From an uncultured bacterium (lineage in GTDB: Bacteria; Verrucomicrobiota; Kiritimatiellia; RFP12; CAIWXQ01): a stretch of DNA of 64,000 nucleotides. Shown piece by piece: positions 57,727-64,000 of the stretch. Location: contig CAIWXQ010000018.1 in assembly GCA_903916675.1 (NCBI GenBank), positions 124,001-188,000 of the forward strand, given 5' to 3'. How positions within the stretch are numbered: the stretch's first letter is position 1; each line of letters opens with the position of its first letter. The position numbers and the translations under genes are program-made. The notes beneath the pieces are model-generated. The model was not told the DNA's origin. It saw only the letters and a list, made by a program, of their open reading frames with translations, and ran no database searches.

Positions 57727-58980
57727 ATGAACACAGGCAAGAAACGCGTGGTAGTGACCGGCCTGGGCGCGATCACGCCCATCGGCAACACGGTTGGCGA
57801 ATTCTGGACCAGCATCCGCGCCGGCGTCGGCGGGGTGGAGACCATCACCCGCTTCGACCCTTCGCGCCTGGACTGCCGCGTGGCGGCGCAGGTCAAGGAT
57901 TTCGCGGCAGGCAAGCACGTCGATCCCAAGGAAGCCCGCCGCATGGCCCTTTTCACGCAGTACGCGGTGGCGGCCGCGAAAATGGCGTGGGCAGACTCCG
58001 GCCTGGACAAGGGGGGCAGTGATCAAGATCGCACGGCCGTGATCCTCGGCAACGGCATCGGCGGCGCGGAGGTCAATGACGAGACCTACAAGATTCTCTC
58101 CGAGCGCGGTCCCGGCCGGATCTCGCCCATGGCCATTCCGAAGCTCATCTCCAACGAGGCCGCCGGCAATGTTTCCATGGCGCTTCAGGCCCGCGGGTTC
58201 TCCCACACCATCAACACCGCTTGCGCCTCCTCCACGGACGCCATCGGCCTGGCGCTGGACGCCATCCGCGCGGGGCGCGCCGACGTCGTCGTCGCCGGCG
58301 GCACCGAGGCGGCCATCACTGAGTACTGCATTGGCGGCTTCTGTGCGCTGAAGGCGCTCGCCACCAAGTATAATGACACCCCCGCCAAGGCCAGCCGGCC
58401 GTTCGACCTCCATCGCGACGGCTTCGTCATGGGCGAGGGCTCCGGCATCCTGATCCTCGAGGAGCACGACCATGCCGTGCGCCGCGGCGCGCGCATCTAC
58501 GCCGAGCTGGCTGGCTACGCTGCCACGGACGACGCCCATCACCTCACCGCGCCGCACCCGGAGGGCGAGGGCGCCATCCGCGCCATCCGCCTCGTGCTGC
58601 AAGACGCCGGGCTGGCGCCGACAGAGGTCGATTACATCAACGCCCACGGCACCTCCACGCCGCTGAATGACCCCATGGAGACCAAGGCCGTCAAGGCGGT
58701 CTTCGGCGATCATGCCCGCCGCCTCAAGATGTCGTCCACCAAGAGCATGACCGGTCACCTGATGGGCGCCGCCGGCGCCATCGAGGCCATCATCTGTGTG
58801 CTCGCGCTGCAGGACCAGTTCTTCCCGCCCACGATCAACCATGAGACGTCCGATCCGGAGTGCGATCTGGACTGCGTGCCGAACCGTGGCGTGAACGGCG
58901 CGATCCGCGCCGCGCTTTCCACCTCGCTCGGATTCGGCGGGCACAACGGGGTCCTGGCCTTCAGAAAGTTGGCATCATGA
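57727..58980 (+). CDS. fabF: 3-oxoacyl-ACP synthase II
   Basis: FabF elongates acyl-ACPs with malonyl-ACP. The catalytic Cys is in INTACASSTDAIG near residue 165, His in INAHGTSTPLNDPMET near 305, and the second His in a Gly-rich GHLMGAAGAIEA. The start is MNTGKKRVVVTGLGAITPIG. At 417 residues it is a normal length. Its stop overlaps the fabZ start by four bases. Confidence 0.97.
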   Translation: MNTGKKRVVVTGLGAITPIGNTVGEFWTSIRAGVGGVETITRFDPSRLDCRVAAQVKDFAAGKHVDPKEARRMALFTQYAVAAAKMAWADSGLDKGGSDQDRTAVILGNGIGGAEVNDETYKILSERGPGRISPMAIPKLISNEAAGNVSMALQARGFSHTINTACASSTDAIGLALDAIRAGRADVVVAGGTEAAITEYCIGGFCALKALATKYNDTPAKASRPFDLHRDGFVMGEGSGILILEEHDHAVRRGARIYAELAGYAATDDAHHLTAPHPEGEGAIRAIRLVLQDAGLAPTEVDYINAHGTSTPLNDPMETKAVKAVFGDHARRLKMSSTKSMTGHLMGAAGAIEAIICVLALQDQFFPPTINHETSDPECDLDCVPNRGVNGAIRAALSTSLGFGGHNGVLAFRKLAS

Positions 58981-59396
58981 AACCGGTTACTTCTCTGATT
59001 CCGCATCGCGATCCGTTCCTGTTCGTGGACCGCATCGTTTCGGCCAGCAGGGAGAAGATCGTCGGCGAACGCACGTTCCCGGCGGACACGTGGTTCTTCA
59101 AGGGGCATTTTCCGGAATACCCGGTCGTGCCGGGCGTCATCCTGATCGAGACCATGGCACAGTGCGGCGGCGCGGGTTTGGTGTATGCCGAACTGATGCA
59201 GAATCGCGTGTTTCTACTGGTTTCCGTGTCAGAGGCTAAGTTTCGCCGGCAGGTGCGGCCGAACGAACTTCTACGAATGGAGATCGAAAACCTGAAGATC
59301 TCCAACCGTCTTTGCAAGCAGCGTGGCAAGGCCTGGGTCGGCGACGAGCTCGCCGCCGAGGCCGAATGGTTCTGTGTGCCCGGGAAGGAAACATGA
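58977..59396 (+). CDS. fabZ: 3-hydroxyacyl-ACP dehydratase, FabZ/FabA-type
   Basis: The hotdog-fold dehydratase signature is present: LIPHRDPFLFVDRI, KGHFPEYPVVPGVILIETMA with the catalytic His. The length of 139 residues fits FabZ. The ATG at 58977 overlaps the fabF TGA. The next gene starts inside its stop codon, so fabF-fabZ-fabV are translationally coupled. Confidence 0.95.
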   Translation: MKPVTSLIPHRDPFLFVDRIVSASREKIVGERTFPADTWFFKGHFPEYPVVPGVILIETMAQCGGAGLVYAELMQNRVFLLVSVSEAKFRRQVRPNELLRMEIENLKISNRLCKQRGKAWVGDELAAEAEWFCVPGKET

Positions 59397-60526
59397 GCGC
59401 CCCCGCCCGGATCGCCAACGGCGTCTGCCTCGACGTGAATCCGGCCGGTTGTGCGCGTCAGGTGGCGGAGCAGGTCGCGGCCGAGCGCCTCCTGCCGCCG
59501 CTGGCCAGTGGCCCGCGTGCCGTACTCGTGCTCGGCGCCTCCGGCGGCTACGGTCTGGCTGCGCGCGTCGTGGCGGCGTTCGGCGCAGGCGCCCGTACGC
59601 TGGGCGTCTCCTTTGAGCGCGAGCCGCGCGAAAACCGCGGCGGCTCCCCCGGCTGGTACAACAATCTGGCCTTCGACGGGGAGGCGCGCCGGCACGGCCT
59701 CTCCTCTATCACGCTGGTGGCCGACGCCTACCTGTCCGCCACCAAGGCCCGCGTGATCGAGGCCGCGCGCGCCAACGGCTTCGAGAAGTTTGATCTCGTG
59801 GTCTACAGCCTGGCCGCGCCCATGCGCACCGACCCCGCCACCGGCACGATCTATCGCACGGCTATCAAGCCCATCGGCCAGCCGTATTCAGCCCTGACGC
59901 TCAACCTCGCCGCCGGCACACTCAAGACCACCACGATCGCGCCAGCCACGGAGGAGGAGACCCTCGGCACGGTCAAGGTCATGGGCGGTGAGGACTGGAA
60001 GCTCTGGATCGATGCCCTGCTGGAGGCTAGCCTGCTGCACGAGGGGGTCCGGACGCTTGCGTTCTCCTATCTGGGGCCGGCCTGCACACGCGCCGTCTAC
60101 CGCTCCGGCACGCTGGGGCGTGCCAAGGCGCATCTGGAGGCCACAGCCCACGAGCTCGACGCGCAGCTCGCCCCACTCGGCGGCCACGCCTACGTCGCCA
60201 TCTGTAAGGCGCTCGTGACGCGCGCCAGCGCGGTCATCCCCGCCATGCCGCTCTACCTGGCCGCGCTCTACCGGGTCATGAAGGCCCGCGGCCTGCACGA
60301 GAACTGCCTGGATCAGATGAACCGCCTCTTTCGCGACCGCCTCTGCACCGGTCGTCCCGTGCCCGTGGACAAGGAGGGGCGCATCCGTCTCGACGACTGG
60401 GAAATGCGTGACGACGTGCAGGCGGAAGTGACCCAACTGCTGAACACGGTCACGCCGGAAAACGTTTGGAGTCTCGTGGATTACGAGGGGTATCAGCACG
60501 ATTTCCTGTCCCTGCACGGGTTGTGA
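59393..60526 (+). CDS. fabV: Trans-2-enoyl-ACP/CoA reductase, FabV type
   Basis: FabV is the NAD(P)H enoyl reductase that replaces FabI in many bacteria. The long glycine motif LVLGASGGYGLAARV begins near residue 45. The Y-x8-K active site is in YRSGTLGRAKAHLE, and the middle SPGWYNNLAF is typical. At 377 residues it is far longer than FabI (about 260). It overlaps the fabZ stop (ATGA). Confidence 0.93.
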   Translation: MSAPARIANGVCLDVNPAGCARQVAEQVAAERLLPPLASGPRAVLVLGASGGYGLAARVVAAFGAGARTLGVSFEREPRENRGGSPGWYNNLAFDGEARRHGLSSITLVADAYLSATKARVIEAARANGFEKFDLVVYSLAAPMRTDPATGTIYRTAIKPIGQPYSALTLNLAAGTLKTTTIAPATEEETLGTVKVMGGEDWKLWIDALLEASLLHEGVRTLAFSYLGPACTRAVYRSGTLGRAKAHLEATAHELDAQLAPLGGHAYVAICKALVTRASAVIPAMPLYLAALYRVMKARGLHENCLDQMNRLFRDRLCTGRPVPVDKEGRIRLDDWEMRDDVQAEVTQLLNTVTPENVWSLVDYEGYQHDFLSLHGL

Positions 60527-60530
60527 TCGA

Positions 60531-60667
60531 ACACGGTTTTGGACACAGAGAGCACAGAGGATAAAAAATGAGCACACAGAGGAAGTGATCCTCACCGCCA
60601 GGCGTTTAAAGACGCATCCCTCTGTGTGCTCTGTCTTCCTCTGTGCTCTCTGTGTCCTGAACCGTGT
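60531..60667. repeat. Long-hairpin repeat of the CACAGAG family, full copy
   Basis: GGACACAGAGAGCACAGAGG (60541) and its exact complement at 60638-60657 are 20-bp perfect arms. They extend to ACACGGTT/AACCGTGT outside. Inner arms GAGCACACAGAG (60570) and CTCTGTGTGCTC (60620) are also perfect. The element lies between fabV and etfB and could form a stable hairpin or a terminator/attenuator. Confidence 0.9.
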
Positions 60668-60778
60668 AGCGCGACCTTGACGGAAACGGGCGCCAGCCGC
60701 TATTTTAAGCGGCTTTTAGCAACAGGACGGTTGCGGGGGAGTTTTCCCCCGGCAGGGGCATCAACGGGAGCAAGCAAC

Positions 60779-61687
60779 GTGGGCTACAATTGCGTCGTAT
60801 GCGTCAAGCAGGTGCCGGATACCAAGCGGATCACCGGCCAGGCCATGAAAGAGGACGGGACCGTCAACCGCGCGGCGCTGCCGGCTGTCTTCAACCCCGA
60901 GGACCTCAACGCCCTCGAGGCCGCACTGCGCGTGCGGGATGAACACGGCGGCACCGTGACGGTCATCACCATGGGTCTTCCCGCCGCCTGCGAGGTGTTG
61001 CGCGACGCGCTCTTCCGCGGCGCCGACGCCGTGGTGCTCGTGACTGATCGCCGCGCCGCGGCCTCTGACACGCTTGCCACCAGTTACATCCTCTCCTGTG
61101 CTGCGAAGAAGCTGCACCCGGACCTCATCTTTTGCGGCCGCCAGGCTATTGACGGCGATACCGCCCAGGTCGGCCCCCAGCTCGCCGAGAAGCTCGGCTT
61201 CACGCTGATCACCTACCTTGAGGACCTCAAGCTCGACGGCCGCGTCGCGACTGCCCGCCGCAACGTCGGCAACGGCTACGAGGTGGTCCGCGCCCGCCTC
61301 CCCGCGCTCTTCACCGTGGTCGAGAGCGCCAACCACCCGCGCCCCACGGCGGTCAAGCGCGCCATGAAAAGCAAGAAGGCCCGCGCCCCGGTCGAGGTCG
61401 CCAAGGCCGTGGACACCGAGCTGCCCTCCGCCACGCCCGAGGCCAAGGCCGTGGAAACCAAGAAGCGCTGCGCGGAGTTGGCTGCCAGGGGGCTGCAGAT
61501 CATGCAGTGGAATCTGGACGACCTGCAGGCCGATCTCTCCTGGTGCGGCGGCGCGGGCAGCCCCACCAAGGTGCACCGCATCCAGTCCATCGTGCTGGCC
61601 GGCGGCGACTACAAGGAGTTCCCGCCGACCGAGGACGGCGTAACCCGCCTGCTCGGCGAGCTGATCGAGGACCATACCATTGGGTGA
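60779..61687 (+). CDS. etfB: Electron transfer flavoprotein beta subunit
   Basis: EtfB binds AMP or FAD and receives electrons, here with EtfA. The N-terminus NCVVCVKQVPDTKRITG is characteristic, and DGDTAQVGPQLAEKLGF and the Lys-rich middle follow. GTG at 60779 has GGGAG nine bases upstream. The protein is 302 residues, about 40 longer than usual, owing to a charged stretch after residue 215. etfA follows on the same strand. Confidence 0.92.
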   Translation: MGYNCVVCVKQVPDTKRITGQAMKEDGTVNRAALPAVFNPEDLNALEAALRVRDEHGGTVTVITMGLPAACEVLRDALFRGADAVVLVTDRRAAASDTLATSYILSCAAKKLHPDLIFCGRQAIDGDTAQVGPQLAEKLGFTLITYLEDLKLDGRVATARRNVGNGYEVVRARLPALFTVVESANHPRPTAVKRAMKSKKARAPVEVAKAVDTELPSATPEAKAVETKKRCAELAARGLQIMQWNLDDLQADLSWCGGAGSPTKVHRIQSIVLAGGDYKEFPPTEDGVTRLLGELIEDHTIG

Positions 61688-61722
61688 GCCGCCAGCGGCC
61701 CGTGAGCTATGGGCTGTTCAAC

Positions 61723-61752
61723 GATCCTGAATCTTGAATCCCGCATCCGAAG
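61723..61752. repeat. Heptamer-phased CTGAATC repeat
   Basis: CCTGAATCTTGAATCCCGCA is followed by TCCG. Units of seven bases lie in the etfB-etfA gap. Confidence 0.5.
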
Positions 61753-61777
61753 CGAATCTTTCACGAGGAACACGAAC

Positions 61778-62839
61778 ATGATCGAAGTCAACCGGCAGGG
61801 CGAAGTCTGGATCTACGCGGAGCAGGAGGCGGGCAAGCTCTCCGACGTGCCGCTCGAGCTGCTGAGCAAGGGGCGCGAACTGGCGGATCAGCTCAAGGTT
61901 CCGCTGGCGGCCGTGCTGTTGGGCAAGAACGTGTCGGACCTCGCCGGGCAGCTCATCCTCCACGGCGCGGACAAGGTCTACCTGGCCGAGGACCCGGCGC
62001 TGGCGCACTACCAGACCGCCAGCTACACCAAGGTCGTCTGCGACCTGATCATCTACCGCAAGCCGCAGATCTGCCTCTTCGGCGCCACGCCCCTCGGGCG
62101 CGACCTCGCCCCCACCATCGCCTCGTGCATGCGCTGCGGCCTCACGGCTGACTGCACGGACCTGGAGATCGGCGAGCACACCGAGCCGTCCACCAAGGAG
62201 CACCTCAGCAACCTGCTGCTCCAGATCCGCCCGGCCTTCGGCGGCAACATCATCGCCACGATCGTCAACCCCCACCGCTGGCCGCAGATGGCCACCGTGC
62301 GCGAAGGTGTCATGCGCATGTCCACGCCGACCCCCGGACGCAACGGCGTGACGATCCGCTGCCCGGTGAATCTCTCCGGCCTGACGCTTCCCGTCGAGGT
62401 GCTCGAGTCGCACCGCCGCCCCAAGAAGGTCAACCTCAAGGGCGCGCGCATCATCGTCGCCGGCGGCGCCGGCGTGGGCAGCCGCGAGAACTTCCGCCAG
62501 CTCTGGGACCTGGCTAATATCCTCGGCGGCGCCGTGGGCGGCAGTCGCGCGGCCGTGGACCTCGGGTACGTGGACCACGACCACCAGATCGGCCAGACCG
62601 GCACCACGGTCCGCCCCGCGCTCTACATCGCCTGCGGCCTCTCCGGCGCCGTGCAGCACCGCGCGGGCATGCAGGAGTCGGCCAAGATCCTGGCGATCAA
62701 CAATGACAAGGACGCGCCCATCTTCGGCATTGCGCATTACGGCATCGTCGGCAATCTCAACGAGGTGGTCCCCCGCATGATCAAGGCCATCCGCAGCGGC
62801 GCCAGCATCGAGAAAGCCGCGCAGGCGGCGAAGGCGTAA
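61778..62839 (+). CDS. etfA: Electron transfer flavoprotein alpha subunit
   Basis: EtfA binds FAD. The C-terminal half has VAGGAGVGSRENFRQL, VGGSRAAVDLGYVDHDHQIG and TGTTVRPALYIACGLSGAVQ, the flavin-binding signatures. The start at 61778 follows GAGGAA. The length of 353 residues fits the group with acyl-CoA dehydrogenases. It is coupled in order with etfB and the dehydrogenase gene. Confidence 0.95.
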   Translation: MIEVNRQGEVWIYAEQEAGKLSDVPLELLSKGRELADQLKVPLAAVLLGKNVSDLAGQLILHGADKVYLAEDPALAHYQTASYTKVVCDLIIYRKPQICLFGATPLGRDLAPTIASCMRCGLTADCTDLEIGEHTEPSTKEHLSNLLLQIRPAFGGNIIATIVNPHRWPQMATVREGVMRMSTPTPGRNGVTIRCPVNLSGLTLPVEVLESHRRPKKVNLKGARIIVAGGAGVGSRENFRQLWDLANILGGAVGGSRAAVDLGYVDHDHQIGQTGTTVRPALYIACGLSGAVQHRAGMQESAKILAINNDKDAPIFGIAHYGIVGNLNEVVPRMIKAIRSGASIEKAAQAAKA

Positions 62840-62849
62840 GGCGTTTCTC

Positions 62850-62884
62850 CCGCCAATGACTGATGACCAATGACCATTGACGCT
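62850..62884. repeat. Heptamer-phased ATGACCA repeat
   Basis: CAATGACTGATGACCAATGA is followed by CCATTGACG. Units of seven bases lie in the etfA-dehydrogenase gap. Confidence 0.6.
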
Positions 62885-62907
62885 CCCTGAAGAAAAGGTA
62901 CACGCAC

Positions 62908-64000
62908 ATGGCGAACTTCTACACCGACAACGAGGACATCCAGTTCCTCTTCCGGCACATGGACCTGGCGCGGCTGGCCACGCTGAACGAGGAAGGCTTC
63001 CGGTTCGCCCGGGAGTTCGACTTCGCGCCAACGGACGCCGCGGATGCGATCGACAACTACAACCGCATCCTCACCACGATCGGCGAAATCATCGGCGACC
63101 GCGTGGCCCTTACGGCCGCGGACTCCGATGTCGTCGGCAACACGCTCAACGCCGACGGCAGCGTGACCTACACCCCCGGCATCCAGGAGGCCCTCAAGCT
63201 CCTCAGCCAGGCTGATGTCATGGGCTTCACCCTGCCATACCGCTACGGCGGCCTGAACTGTTCGGAACTGCTCTACACGATGTCCAACGACATCGTCAGC
63301 CGCGCCGACGCCTCGCTGATGAACCTCTACGGCCTGCAGGGAATCGCCGAGACCATCAACAACTTCGCCAGCGAGGAACTGAAGCGGGAATATCTCCCGC
63401 GCATGGCCAGCGGCGAGTTCACCGGTGCCATGGTGCTCACTGAGCCGGACGCCGGCAGCGACCTTCAGGCCGTCAAGACCCGCGCCTGGCAGGACGCCAA
63501 CGGCAACTGGTTCATCCGCGGCGTGAAGCGCTTCATTACCAACGGCTGCGGCGATGTGCTCCTCGTCCTGGCCCGCACAGAGCCTGAGATCGCCGACGGC
63601 CGCGGTCTCTCCTGCCTGCTTGTCGAGCGCAACCCGCGCGTCCGTGTCCGCCGTCTTGAGAACAAGCTTGGCATCCACGCCAGCCCGACCTGCGAGCTGG
63701 TCTTCGACGACTGCCCCGCCAAGCTCGTCGGCGAGCGCCAGCGCGGCCTGATCACCTACGTGATGAGCCTGATGAACGGCGCCCGCGTCGGCATCGCCGC
63801 GCAGAGCCTCGGCATCGGCGAGGCCTCCTGCCGCGCCGCGCGCGACTACGCCCGCAGCCGCAAGCAGTTCGGCTCCGCCATCGACAGCTTCCCGGCCGTG
63901 CGCGACCTGATCGTGGACATGAACCTCGACCTCCAGGCCGCCCGCGCCATCACCTACTACGCCACGTTCCATGTGGATCTCGAGAACGGCATCAACAACC
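62908..64000 (+). CDS. Acyl-CoA dehydrogenase, 3' end missing
   Basis: The ORF is not in the track because it has no stop in the window. It starts MANFYTDNEDIQFLFRHMDL, typical of the long acyl-CoA dehydrogenases with an extended N-terminus (about 570-600 residues). The substrate/FAD segment is GFTLPYRYGGLNCSELLYT, with VLTEPDAGSDLQAVKT (FAD-binding) and SRKQFGSAIDSF downstream. It would oxidise an acyl-CoA or run in reverse with EtfBA. The position behind etfB-etfA supports that pairing. About 364 codons are visible. Confidence 0.93.
   Translation, partial: MANFYTDNEDIQFLFRHMDLARLATLNEEGFRFAREFDFAPTDAADAIDNYNRILTTIGEIIGDRVALTAADSDVVGNTLNADGSVTYTPGIQEALKLLSQADVMGFTLPYRYGGLNCSELLYTMSNDIVSRADASLMNLYGLQGIAETINNFASEELKREYLPRMASGEFTGAMVLTEPDAGSDLQAVKTRAWQDANGNWFIRGVKRFITNGCGDVLLVLARTEPEIADGRGLSCLLVERNPRVRVRRLENKLGIHASPTCELVFDDCPAKLVGERQRGLITYVMSLMNGARVGIAAQSLGIGEASCRAARDYARSRKQFGSAIDSFPAVRDLIVDMNLDLQAARAITYYATFHVDLENGINN

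Noticed and set aside
56497-58944. 815-residue minus-strand ORF
   Set aside because: Spans fabH and fabF antisense; the plus-strand proteins carry complete catalytic motifs.
1-64000. tRNA or rRNA genes
   Set aside because: I looked for TPsiC-like GGTTCGANTCC motifs and conserved rRNA segments and saw none; a covariance-model scan would be needed to exclude them fully.

Overview
The window is GC-rich, densely coding DNA from a Gram-negative, probably strictly anaerobic bacterium. Outer-membrane and lipopolysaccharide-type functions (heptose-phosphate nucleotidyltransferase-like protein, MsbA-like flippase, GT9, two GT10 enzymes, ArnT-like transferase, a beta-barrel protein) indicate two membranes. 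A trimeric [FeFe] hydrogenase with a Rex regulator, an EtfBA/acyl-CoA dehydrogenase set and fermentative redox genes indicate anaerobic life. Gene content and style fit the PVC superphylum, perhaps a Kiritimatiellota/Lentisphaerota-like lineage. This is inference; no rRNA gene is present to confirm it.

Layout. 1-2.3 kb: an acyl carrier protein, carboxynorspermidine decarboxylase and a saccharopine-dehydrogenase-like carboxynorspermidine synthase (polyamine route, minus strand). 2.5-5.2 kb: a secreted metallo-beta-lactamase-fold protein, an FMN reductase and a Ddl-like ATP-grasp enzyme. 5.2-7.4 kb: rpsP-trmD-rplS-rnhB without rimM. 7.4-11.3 kb: an FkbM-like methyltransferase, a caspase-like protein, an outer-membrane barrel and an HD phosphohydrolase. 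11.4-25.3 kb: MATE exporter, lysA, miaB with an AsmA-like protein, dxs, a RAYT transposase with its REP palindromes, proA, a uridine-kinase-like enzyme and a polyprenyl synthase. 25.3-26.5 kb: a non-coding, locally AT-rich island with duplicated promoter-like sequences and decayed small ORFs. 26.5-35.7 kb: AlkD-like protein, prfA, rpmE, speB, an M28/glutaminyl-cyclase-like lipoprotein, parB, argC, nadB and a CaCA exchanger. 35.8-40.9 kb: hydC-hydB-hydA, divergent from rex. 41.1-56.0 kb: surface-glycan genes. 56.2-64 kb: a holin-like membrane protein, fabH-fabF-fabZ-fabV, etfB-etfA and an acyl-CoA dehydrogenase that runs off the window.

How the genes work together. The hydrogenase operon and Rex form a redox module: Rex senses NADH/NAD+ and HydABC-type enzymes re-oxidise NADH and ferredoxin to H2. 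The fab genes give the elongation and reduction steps of fatty-acid synthesis, and EtfBA passes electrons to or from the acyl-CoA dehydrogenase. The glycan genes point to a decorated lipopolysaccharide or surface polymer.

The most unusual feature is the intergenic DNA. Several families of palindromic or heptamer-phased repeats fill many gaps and often run into coding regions, supplying stop codons and the terminal residues of proteins. One family, with GTAG-headed hairpins, is tied directly to a RAYT transposase. No tRNA, rRNA, CRISPR array or intact insertion sequence was recognised.
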